From 2-02-FULL-55-14 sp964534125 (GTDB lineage: Bacteria; Bacteroidota; Ignavibacteria; UBA10030), in the NCBI GenBank assembly GCA_964534125.1, contig CAZHOJ010000006.1:171863-235862 (forward strand): DNA of 64,000 nt, in the 5' to 3' direction. This document shows positions 35,491 through 42,809 of the stretch, piece after piece; within the stretch, counting starts at the first letter, position 1, and every line of letters begins with the position of its first letter. The position numbers and the translations under genes were made by a program. The notes under the pieces were generated by a model that saw only the letters and a program-made list of their open reading frames with translations, ran no database searches and was not told where the DNA came from.

Positions 35491-36495
35491 ATGGCCCCGG
35501 AGACGCACACGTCAGCGCTGACACGAGCGGTGCGTATTGCAGCAATGCTCGTGCTCACGCTCATCGTGGGCGCGGAGGGCTATGTGCTCATCGAGGGATG
35601 GGACTATGTCGATGCCCTCTACATGACGGTCATCACGCTGGCGACCGTCGGGTTCTCGGAGACGCACCCCCTCAGTTTCGAAGGCCGGATATTCACCATG
35701 GTGCTCATCATGGGAGGGCTGGGGATCATCACATACGGCGTCACGGCGATAACGACGTTCGTCGTCGAGGGGGAGATGAGAGGGTACCTACGGAGGAACA
35801 AGATGAACAAGGCGATCGGGAAAATGGAAAAGCATTTCATTGTCTGCGGCGGCGGCAGCGCGGGACGATATGTCATCGAGGAACTCCTGAGGACGCATCG
35901 TCAGGTGGTGATCGTCGAGCGCAGCAAGGAGCGTGCAACAGCCCTGATGGAGCACGGTCTTTTCGTCGTTGAGGGGGATGCGACGCTGGATGAGACCCTG
36001 AGGGAGGCGGGCATTGACCGTGCCGCGGGCCTTGTGTCCGTGCTGGCAGAGGACCGGGACAATCTCTTCGTTGTCATCACTGCCCGCGGGCTCAACAAGG
36101 GCCTTCGTATCGTCTCGAAGATCGTCGACGTCAACGTGAAGGAGAAGTTCCTCCGGAGCGGAGCGGATGCGGCCGTTTCGCATGCGTTCATCGGCGGGAT
36201 GCGCATGGCATCGGAACTTGTCCGGCCCGATACGGTCACCTTTCTCGACAAGATGCTGCGGGATGCTGCGAATTACCGCGTGGAGGATGTTCCGGTGGGT
36301 CCGTCATTCGACGGAAAAAGCATCAAGGAATGCATCGAACCCGTTTCCGACGGCCTGCTCGTCGTTGGGCATAAGAACGAGGTCGGATACGTGTTCAATC
36401 CGAAGCTTACGGCGAAGGTCCGGACCGGCGATACGATCATCGTCATCGGCGAACCGGAGCACGTACGGCTGGCGGTGAGCACGGTGAATCAGTAG
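35491..36495 (+). CDS. two-helix potassium channel with RCK domains
   Basis: 334 residues from ATG 35491; a start at 35422 would lie within the protease gene. Helix at about 13-32, pore loop, helix at about 60-85. The selectivity filter reads TLATVGFSE in place of TVGFGD. An RCK/TrkA-N domain (about 110-230) has HFIVCGGGSAGRYVIEEL with its dinucleotide loop, followed by a TrkA-C domain (about 255-334). Tetrameric K+ channel gated by a cytoplasmic ligand. Begins 13 bases after the Lon-like gene. Confidence 0.9.
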   Translation: MAPETHTSALTRAVRIAAMLVLTLIVGAEGYVLIEGWDYVDALYMTVITLATVGFSETHPLSFEGRIFTMVLIMGGLGIITYGVTAITTFVVEGEMRGYLRRNKMNKAIGKMEKHFIVCGGGSAGRYVIEELLRTHRQVVIVERSKERATALMEHGLFVVEGDATLDETLREAGIDRAAGLVSVLAEDRDNLFVVITARGLNKGLRIVSKIVDVNVKEKFLRSGADAAVSHAFIGGMRMASELVRPDTVTFLDKMLRDAANYRVEDVPVGPSFDGKSIKECIEPVSDGLLVVGHKNEVGYVFNPKLTAKVRTGDTIIVIGEPEHVRLAVSTVNQ

Positions 36496-36587
36496 GCAGG
36501 TTACAGGATCAGACAGGAGCTGATCCGCACGGGACACTTCCCTGCTGTTACCTGCCCACTGCCCACTGCCCACTGCCTACTGCTTAC
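36495..36587. repeat. inverted repeat plus heptamer array at the typA 3' end
   Basis: GGCAGGTTACAG (36495-36506) pairs with CTGTTACCTGCC (36545-36556), 11 of 12. Overlapping the right arm, five heptamers TGCCCAC x3, TGCCTAC, TGCTTAC run 36553-36587. On the minus strand these are CAGTGGG/CAGTAGG units and they cover the typA stop codon (36577-36579). Confidence 0.75.
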
Positions 36588-38451
36588 CGGATATTCGTTC
36601 TTCCTCCGCCGCAGCCCGCTTCTTCTCCATCCTGTTCCGCTCGTTGTGCTCCAGGTAGCGCTTCCGCAAACGGATCGTCTTCGGTGTCACTTCGACGTAC
36701 TCATCGTCACCGATCCATTCGATAGCCTGTTCAAGCGTCAGACGCTTGGGGGGCTCCAGGCGAATGGCCTCATCGGCACCCGATGCACGCATGTTCGTCA
36801 GCTGTTTCGTCTTGCACACGTTCACGACCATGTCGTGCTCGCGGGCGTTCTCACCCACGATCATGCCCGCATAGACATGGACGCCGGGTTCGATGAAGAA
36901 CACGGACCGATCCTGCAGCTTTCCCATCCCGTACGCGACGGACACGCCCTCCTCGAGAACAACAAGAGCACCCTTCATTCGGTGCTCAAGATCACCCTTG
37001 TACGGTTCGTACCCGTGAAAATTGTGGTGCAGGACGCCCGTTCCTTTTGTCTGGGTCATGAACTCTCCGCGGAATCCGATCAGGCCCCGTGCAGGGACGA
37101 GGAACTCGATACGCGTGTTCCCCTGAGACTGGATCATGTTCCTCATCTCGCCTTTGCGCTTCCCCAGGTTCTCGATGACAGCCCCGGTGAACTCGTCCGG
37201 AACATCGATAATGACATGTTCGATCGGCTCGCAGAGCACGTCAGCGATCCGTTTGTAGATGACCTCGGGCCTGGAGACCTGGAACTCATATCCCTCGCGT
37301 CGCATCGTCTCGATGAGGACGGCAAGATGAAGCTCGCCGCGTCCGCTCACTTTGAAGGCGTCCGGTGAGTCCGTCAGCTCCACAAGGAGTGCAACGTTCG
37401 ACCGGAGCTCCTTCTGCAGCCGCTCGCGCAAATGGCGCGTGGTGACATATTTCCCCTCCCGTCCGGCGAACGGCGAATTGTTCACGATGAAATTCATTGA
37501 GAGTGTCGGCTCCTCGATGGAGACGAACGGGAGCGGGGTCAGGTCCGAGGCGTCGGTAATGGTCTCGCCGATGTCCACATCCTCCATTCCCGCAATGGCG
37601 ATGATGTCACCGGCAGTTGCCTCCTCGACCTCTACTCTCCGGAGCCCTTCAAAGCCGTATATCTTTGTGACCCGCGCGGCCTCGGCCTTTCCGTCACGAT
37701 GGATGATGCTCATCGGGCTTCCAAGCTGAATGGCGCCCTGATTGATGCGCCCGATGCCCAGCCGGCCGAGATAGTCGTTGTAGTCGATGGTGGTCACGAG
37801 CATCTTGAACGGGAGGGAGGCGTCCCCCGGCGGGGGCGGGATCCGCTCGATGATCTTCTGGAAAAGGGGCTGAAGAGAATCGCTCTCATCAGTAAGCTCG
37901 GCTTTGGCGATCCCCTGCTTGGCGATGCAGTAGACCGTCGGAAAATCCAGCTGATCGTTGTCAGCGCCCAGCGACAGGAACAGCTCGAACACCTCGTCGA
38001 GCACCTCATGCGGCCGGGCATCTTTCCGGTCGATCTTGTTGATGACGACAATGGGCTGAAGCCGCAGGTCGAGGGATTTCTTCAGGACGAATTTCGTGCC
38101 GGGCAGGGGGCCCTCCGCAGCGTCGACGAGGAGCAGTACGCCATCGACCATCTTGAGCGTGCGTTCCACCTCCCCCGCAAAGTCCGAGTGCCCGGGAGTG
38201 TCGACGATGTTGATCTTCGTGATCGCTTTGTTCTTCGGGTGCGTGTACATCACCGAGGTGTTCTTCGCAAGGATGGTGATTCCGCGCTCCCGCTCCAGGT
38301 CGTTGGAGTCCATCACGCGCGTGGCGACCTCCTGGTTCGCGCGGAACGTGCCGGTCTGGCGGAGCATATGGTCGACCAGCGTCGTCTTTCCGTGGTCGAC
38401 GTGAGCGATGATGGCAATGTTGCGGATGTCTGTCCTGTGTGTGGGTGTCAT
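36577..38451 (-). CDS. typA: ribosome-associated GTPase TypA/BipA
   Basis: 624 residues from ATG 38451. G1 AHVDHGKTTLVD, G3 DTPGHSDF, G4 NKIDRKDA, then domains II, III, V and the TypA-specific C-terminus (about 500-610: GMGKLQDRSVFFIEPGVHVYAGMIVGENARE). Acts on the 50S subunit in assembly and stress. ATG 38451 is where homology begins; an in-frame ATG at 38508 would sit directly after a hairpin and T9 tract. Neither has a good Shine-Dalgarno sequence. The stop codon is inside a heptamer repeat. Confidence 0.93.
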   Translation of the reverse strand: MTPTHRTDIRNIAIIAHVDHGKTTLVDHMLRQTGTFRANQEVATRVMDSNDLERERGITILAKNTSVMYTHPKNKAITKINIVDTPGHSDFAGEVERTLKMVDGVLLLVDAAEGPLPGTKFVLKKSLDLRLQPIVVINKIDRKDARPHEVLDEVFELFLSLGADNDQLDFPTVYCIAKQGIAKAELTDESDSLQPLFQKIIERIPPPPGDASLPFKMLVTTIDYNDYLGRLGIGRINQGAIQLGSPMSIIHRDGKAEAARVTKIYGFEGLRRVEVEEATAGDIIAIAGMEDVDIGETITDASDLTPLPFVSIEEPTLSMNFIVNNSPFAGREGKYVTTRHLRERLQKELRSNVALLVELTDSPDAFKVSGRGELHLAVLIETMRREGYEFQVSRPEVIYKRIADVLCEPIEHVIIDVPDEFTGAVIENLGKRKGEMRNMIQSQGNTRIEFLVPARGLIGFRGEFMTQTKGTGVLHHNFHGYEPYKGDLEHRMKGALVVLEEGVSVAYGMGKLQDRSVFFIEPGVHVYAGMIVGENAREHDMVVNVCKTKQLTNMRASGADEAIRLEPPKRLTLEQAIEWIGDDEYVEVTPKTIRLRKRYLEHNERNRMEKKRAAAEEERISGKQ

Positions 38452-38510
38452 GGAGGTTCTGCGCGTCTGGTCCCGATGGTGAGGGCCGGTACCGGCTGGC
38501 CCGTTCATAG

Positions 38511-38549
38511 AAAAAAAAACGCCTCAGAGACGCCGGAAGGCCCTGAGGC
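38511..38549 (-). terminator. hairpin and T9 tract in front of typA
   Basis: On the minus strand, GCCTCAG (38549-38543), an inner GCC-TTCC-GGC stem, CTGAGGC (38527-38521), then G-free run of nine T (38519-38511). It comes 60 bases before the typA ATG and 28 bases after another terminator. It may be a second terminator of the upstream gene or an attenuator in the typA leader. Confidence 0.6.
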
Positions 38550-38576
38550 AGACATAATATAGCTGAATCTTCCCTC

Positions 38577-38610
38577 AAAAAAAATCCCGCCCCGCAGAGC
38601 GGGACGGGAT
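38577..38610 (-). terminator. Rho-independent terminator of the DUF6588-like gene
   Basis: On the minus strand, ATCCCGTCCCGC - TCTGC - GGGGCGGGAT, then TTTTTTTT (38584-38577). It starts 28 bases after the gene stop at 38638. Confidence 0.85.
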
Positions 38611-38637
38611 CATGTGACCAGCGATGAATATGTCGGT

Positions 38638-39666
38638 CTAGCGGATCGAAATGCCCGCGCCGAGGCCGATCATCGGGTTCTTTGCCAGGCTGTATTCCGC
38701 ATGAACGTTGAGGAACAGGAGGAGCATCCTCGCGCCGACCGTGAAGCGCGACGAGTTCGAACCCTCGATCTCAAAGCCCTGCAGTGTCAGCATGGGGGTA
38801 TTACCGAACGCATCGACCGGTCCGGGATACTGAATGTCGCCGACCTTGATCGTGCTGCTCTCAAGCTGGAAGCCGCCATAGAGTGTCAGGATGAACAACT
38901 TCTTGCTTACCTCGACACCGAATGCTGTTGCGCCTGCGGAGAAGACCTCCTTGTCCGAGGCGTCCTTCAGGGTCAGGCTCTGCGTAGCGAAGTGGACGGC
39001 GATATCGACCGGGAAGAGGGGCAGCCATTGGTCGACGTCATACCGGAGGCCGAAACCGGTCATGCCGATCTTGTTGCCGTCGAAGTCCATCGTCGGCAGG
39101 AACCGTCCGATGACCTCGATGCCGAACGGAAGGCCGATAGCCACCTGCGGCGCGATAGCGCCTGTGACCGGCAGATTGACACCACCCGGGATGTCCATGA
39201 TCTTCGTGCCCGCCGGGATAGTAATGGGGCCGGCGCTGTAGCCGTTGAGGAGAGAAAGACTTGTCACAGTCTCATCGCCGACTGCCGTCTGCGGCGTCAC
39301 AGACGTCGGATAGTGAACCCCAGCGACGAGGGTCGCACCGTATTGCAGCCCGTTGTAGTTCAGGGTGATTGGAAGGGTCGCCGGGAGGTTAAGGGTGTAG
39401 GTCTTGTCCTCATCCTGCACCGTGGCGATACCCACCTTGATCCCGATATCGAATCCAAGGATATCATGCAGGTCGGCAGAATGGTAGAACGCTGTGTTCA
39501 TACCATTGCCGAACCCACTGGCGATCGGGGTGACCCAGCCTTTGACCGCGTCCGAGCCGATCTTTGCAAGCGTTTCGAGGTCACCGCTGATCTGGGCACG
39601 GGACGTGACCGTCAGAAGCGAGACCACAAGCATGGCTGCCGCCAGCTTTGTGAGAAATACCTTCAT
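38638..39666 (-). CDS. outer-membrane barrel-like protein (DUF6588-like)
   Basis: 342 residues. Signal peptide 1-25 (LAAAMLVVSLLTVTSRAQ). The mature protein starts with a helix (SGDLETLAKIGSDAVKGWVTP) and continues as alternating beta-strands with many G and aromatic residues (GFGLRYDVDQWLPLFPVDIAVHFATQ, LYGGFQLESSTIKV), ending in SIR. This pattern matches DUF6588-type outer-membrane proteins of Bacteroidota; the family name is from memory and the barrel is inferred. Stands as a single gene with its own terminator. Confidence 0.65.
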   Translation of the reverse strand: MKVFLTKLAAAMLVVSLLTVTSRAQISGDLETLAKIGSDAVKGWVTPIASGFGNGMNTAFYHSADLHDILGFDIGIKVGIATVQDEDKTYTLNLPATLPITLNYNGLQYGATLVAGVHYPTSVTPQTAVGDETVTSLSLLNGYSAGPITIPAGTKIMDIPGGVNLPVTGAIAPQVAIGLPFGIEVIGRFLPTMDFDGNKIGMTGFGLRYDVDQWLPLFPVDIAVHFATQSLTLKDASDKEVFSAGATAFGVEVSKKLFILTLYGGFQLESSTIKVGDIQYPGPVDAFGNTPMLTLQGFEIEGSNSSRFTVGARMLLLFLNVHAEYSLAKNPMIGLGAGISIR

Positions 39667-39780
39667 CGTAATCCTCCGATGAAAATGTGGTGAGATAAGG
39701 GATGACTGCTGTTACATTCGTTGGAGTCAGGCAAATATCATGAGAACTCGACCGAATAGCAAACGCACCTGTGAGCGGCC

Positions 39781-40518
39781 TCACGCGGGAGCATCTGCCT
39801 GCGGCGGTCCGGTTCTGTGCTGAGAGAAGAGGGGAGCGAGGTCTTCCAGGTCCTTTCGTAAGGAAAATCTAATGGCGTCCCCGAATGTATTCAGCACGAT
39901 CACGGCATTCACGTTCGCATCGAAGCTCGACGCTGCAGAAAGCCGTTTCCAGAGACCCTTGTTGACCTTTGAAATCTGCTGATACAGCTCTCCAAGCTTC
40001 TCGAGCTTCCAGTCCGGTTCTTCCCCCGCCTTCATGCGGAAGAGCTGCGAGAGAAGGTACATGGAAACGATCCGGTACACACTTTCGACGGCAGTGGCGA
40101 ACGGAAGGTGGAACCGAACCATCGGGCGCAAATTATCCAGGACCGGGCATCCGCTGGTGACCATGATGATCCCCATCACGGACGCGAGGGCGTTCTGCAC
40201 CGACGTTTCCCGGGCATACGTACGCTCGGGCGCTTCGACGACGCACCACGTCTTGTCATAGGAGGTAGAATACTTGAAGGCATCGACGAGATGTGAGAGG
40301 TTCACGGCCAGCGGACACCATTCGGTATCGGAGCCCAACGGGCAGTTCTCGCATTTCTGGTACTCGAGTTTCGTCCAGTCCGGCTTGTTCGGCAGAGGAG
40401 GTCTTATCAGATGCAGTGTGCGTGCATCGAGCAGTACGCTGAACTCGGTCTCCTTGCCGTCGTCGAACTGGAACTTGTAGGAGAACTTCAGGGTATTTGT
40501 GTGGTCGGCGTCGTGCAT
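39781..40518 (-). CDS. conserved hypothetical protein with cysteine cluster
   Basis: 245 residues from ATG 40518; a longer frame to 40626 runs through a palindromic repeat and is rejected. The N-terminal third holds CENCPLGSDTEWCPLAVNLS (cysteines at about 53, 56 and 65) after a beta-rich stretch (FSYKFQFDDGKETEFSVLL). The rest is helical. No signal peptide or membrane helix. The three cysteines could bind a metal or cluster, but I do not recognise the family. Confidence 0.6.
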   Translation of the reverse strand: MHDADHTNTLKFSYKFQFDDGKETEFSVLLDARTLHLIRPPLPNKPDWTKLEYQKCENCPLGSDTEWCPLAVNLSHLVDAFKYSTSYDKTWCVVEAPERTYARETSVQNALASVMGIIMVTSGCPVLDNLRPMVRFHLPFATAVESVYRIVSMYLLSQLFRMKAGEEPDWKLEKLGELYQQISKVNKGLWKRLSAASSFDANVNAVIVLNTFGDAIRFSLRKDLEDLAPLFSQHRTGPPQADAPA

Positions 40519-40550
40519 AAGGGAATACCGTGAATGTAAGGTGGATATCG

Positions 40551-40645
40551 GCGAAGCGCAAAGCGCTGTGGGCATGGGGCGGGGAGTGGGAAGCAGGGAG
40601 CGACTATCCCCTGCTCCACGCCCCATGCTCTTTGCGGTTCTATCT
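40551..40645. repeat. long intergenic palindrome
   Basis: GCATGGGGCG (40573-40582) pairs exactly with CGCCCCATGC (40620-40629), and the inner AGCAGGGA pairs with the CCCCTGCT region. Outer words are GCGCAAAGCGC and CTCTTTGCGG, again of the CGCAAAG kind. It lies between two minus-strand genes and abuts the start of the downstream one. Confidence 0.65.
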
Positions 40646-41554
40646 CTTCCTCCTCACGTCCAACGTAAAGATGTCCGGGCGAGAGTAATGTCCTGCAACG
40701 TCAAGCGTCAGGGATTCTTCTACCGCCTGGCGAGTGTCTAGGTCTGCCAGGATCAGCTCCTCTCTGCCCAGCACAGGCGCGACGATATAATCGCCGTTCG
40801 GTCCGATGACAGCACTGCCCCCATCGATGAGGACATCAGGGAGCGGGGCAAGCTCTTCGGCCAGCTCGTAGTCACGGGGAAACATTCCCTTTTCAAGGTA
40901 CATCGCGGCGGCAAGCACGAACGTGCGCCCCTCGAATGCGTAGTGTCGGCTCGCGATCTGATGCCGCTCCTTTCCGTGCGGCCATGCCGCAACGTGGATG
41001 ACCTCGCCCTGCTCGTGCAACACCTGGCGTGCCGCCGGCATCCAGTGCTCCCAGCAGATGAGGCCCCCCAGCCGTCCGAATGGCGTATCATGAGCCTGCA
41101 ATCCTACTGCATCCCCCTGTCCCCACACGAGCCGTTCACCGAAGGTGGGAACAAGCTTCCGGTGATGCCCCATGAGCCTGCCGGCATCGTCGAAGAACAG
41201 CAGAGAGTTGTAGATGGACCTGCCTGCCCGCTCGTTCACGCCGATGACAACATGCATCTTCGCCTTCCGTGCCGCGGAGGCGATCTTTCGGAATTCCTCC
41301 GACCCGACCTCGAGCGCATTGGCATGGAGCCGAGCGTAGAGCTTCTTGGCGGCCGGATGGTCCCACTGGCTGAACGTTCCCATGTCAGCCCAGACCGGAT
41401 AGACGGGGATCCACGTTTCGGGGAAGGCGAGAATGGAGGCTTTCTTTTTTCCTGCCCGTTCGATGATCGAAACGGCCTTGCGGACGCTCTTCGTGAGGTC
41501 GAGGACCTCAGGAGCGAACTGGGCGATGGCGGTTCGGACGATGGGGTGTTTCAT
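40640..41554 (-). CDS. nitrilase-type carbon-nitrogen hydrolase
   Basis: 304 residues. Catalytic triad of the nitrilase superfamily: Glu in ILAFPETWIP (about 46), Lys in HHRKLVPTFGERLVWGQGD (about 132), Cys in GGLICWEHWMP (about 166). The CWEHWMP and ERLVWGQGD blocks place it in branch 1, true aliphatic/aromatic nitrilases, cyanide hydratases and dihydratases, rather than amidases. Converts a nitrile to the acid plus ammonia. Overlaps the nitroreductase gene by 4 bases, so the two are co-translated. Confidence 0.9.
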   Translation of the reverse strand: MKHPIVRTAIAQFAPEVLDLTKSVRKAVSIIERAGKKKASILAFPETWIPVYPVWADMGTFSQWDHPAAKKLYARLHANALEVGSEEFRKIASAARKAKMHVVIGVNERAGRSIYNSLLFFDDAGRLMGHHRKLVPTFGERLVWGQGDAVGLQAHDTPFGRLGGLICWEHWMPAARQVLHEQGEVIHVAAWPHGKERHQIASRHYAFEGRTFVLAAAMYLEKGMFPRDYELAEELAPLPDVLIDGGSAVIGPNGDYIVAPVLGREELILADLDTRQAVEESLTLDVAGHYSRPDIFTLDVRRKR

Positions 41555-42207
41555 TTCCAGATGAGGACCTTTTCAAGAGGTTTGCGTTCGATGTCAGGAA
41601 CTGTCGCATTCCGGGCCGGATAGCCGACCGGGATGAGCAGGAACGCCCGCTCGGTATCCGGACGTTCGAGGATCTTGCCGAGGAAATCCATCGGGCTCGG
41701 AGTGTGTGTCAGGGCCACCAGGCCGGCATTGTGCAGCGCCGCGAGCAGGAATCCCACGGCGATACCGACCGATTCCTTGACGTAATAGTTCTTCTTCACC
41801 TTTCCCCCGTCCCGGACGAGGTTCTCGGCGAAGACCACGATGAGTGCAGGGGCTATCTCCAGGAAGGGCTTGTGCCAGTCCGTGCCGAAGGGCTCAAGGT
41901 CGTCCAGCCACTCCTGGGGCATCCGGCTCTCGTAGCTCTCTTTCTCTTCCTTTTCGGCGGCCAGGCGTATCTCGTGTTTCAGGGCGGGGTCTGTGACGAC
42001 CACGAACTTCCAGGGTTGCTTGTTCGCGCCGGATGGGGCCGAGGAGGCGGTCCGGATGACCTCCTCGAGCACATCGCGGCTCACGGGAGCGTCGGAGAAC
42101 TCACGAATGCTGCGGCGAGTGTCGAATCTCTCCCGCATCTCCCTGGCGCGGCGAAGCTGCTCGTCAGGGGAGAGGGGGGTGAAAGGGTATGGTTTGAAGT
42201 TGGGCAT
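41551..42207 (-). CDS. nitroreductase-family flavoprotein
   Basis: 218 residues. RRSIREFSDAPVSRDVLEEVIRTASSAPSGANKQPWKFVVVTD (about 32-74) is the FMN-binding nitroreductase signature. A C-terminal stretch (LVALTHTPSPMDFLGKILERPDTERAFLLIPVGYPA) resembles the iodotyrosine-deiodinase-like branch. Uses NAD(P)H to reduce nitro-aromatics, quinones or similar. A GxxExxY element lies directly upstream (its right-hand repeat begins 11 bases before the ATG), so expression may be influenced by that insertion. Confidence 0.9.
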   Translation of the reverse strand: MPNFKPYPFTPLSPDEQLRRAREMRERFDTRRSIREFSDAPVSRDVLEEVIRTASSAPSGANKQPWKFVVVTDPALKHEIRLAAEKEEKESYESRMPQEWLDDLEPFGTDWHKPFLEIAPALIVVFAENLVRDGGKVKKNYYVKESVGIAVGFLLAALHNAGLVALTHTPSPMDFLGKILERPDTERAFLLIPVGYPARNATVPDIERKPLEKVLIWK

Positions 42208-42218
42208 AGTAAAGAATG

Positions 42219-42718
42219 CACGCAGAGGCGCAAAGACGCAGAGGGCTAAAGAGAATTCACGATTCTGTGGAAACCGTTCTTGATGAGACCAACATTGAAA
42301 TTTATGAGAAGTCCAAGCTTAAGGTGGGTGAGCTTGAGATAGGTTAGTACCTGCATCTTGTGTACAGGATGAATTGTCTCAACGGATTTTAGCTCCACCA
42401 CAACCTTCTTTTCCAGAATCAAGTCGACCCGAAAACCAAGATCCATCTTTTGCCCGTCGTATTCAACCGGAAGCGGAACCTGTCTTTCAACAAGAAGCCC
42501 AGCCTTGGAAAGTTCATAGGCAAGGAAATGTTCATACACAGACTCGAGCAGACCCGGTCCAAGCTTGCGGTGGATTCGGATGCAGCAATCGAGAACAATC
42601 CCGGAGACCTCATTTTCTGTCATAACGTATCCCCTCACATTTGTCATGACGATATTGGGCAGGTTCCTTAGATTCAAACACTCAGTATAGCACCTCTGCG
42701 TCTCCCCGTCTCTGCGTG
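42219..42718. mobile_element. candidate repeat-bounded element carrying a GxxExxY gene
   Basis: A 26-base left repeat (42219-42244, starting CACGCAGAGGCGC) and a 26-base right repeat (42693-42718, ending TCTCTGCGTG) are inverted copies matching at 22 of 26 positions. The only gene between them is the GxxExxY nuclease-like gene. No target-site duplication is evident. The same repeat words occur as gene-less palindromes at 52418-52525 and 54027-54122. Mobility is inferred, not shown. Confidence 0.45.
42246..42623 (-). CDS. GxxExxY protein (PD-(D/E)XK_3-type nuclease-like)
   Basis: 125 residues from ATG 42623, chosen over the in-frame 42677 and 42647 starts because it has GAGGGG 7 bases upstream and matches the usual TENE...IV start. 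The name-giving motif is GLLESVY. Acidic and basic residues of the PDDEXK fold follow: D in FRVDLIL, E-x-K in VVELKS and a Gln in KMQVLTYLKL. Cellular role of the family is unknown. Very often multicopy in genomes of environmental bacteria. It sits within inverted repeats (42219-42718). Confidence 0.85.
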   Translation of the reverse strand: MTENEVSGIVLDCCIRIHRKLGPGLLESVYEHFLAYELSKAGLLVERQVPLPVEYDGQKMDLGFRVDLILEKKVVVELKSVETIHPVHKMQVLTYLKLTHLKLGLLINFNVGLIKNGFHRIVNSL

Positions 42719-42809
42719 ATTTTTTCTATATTAAGACCCCCTGACGAGGCAGGAGACACCTGCGTTGTCGGGGTGTACTGTTTTCGCTCCGGACGCATAT
42801 CCTCTCTCT

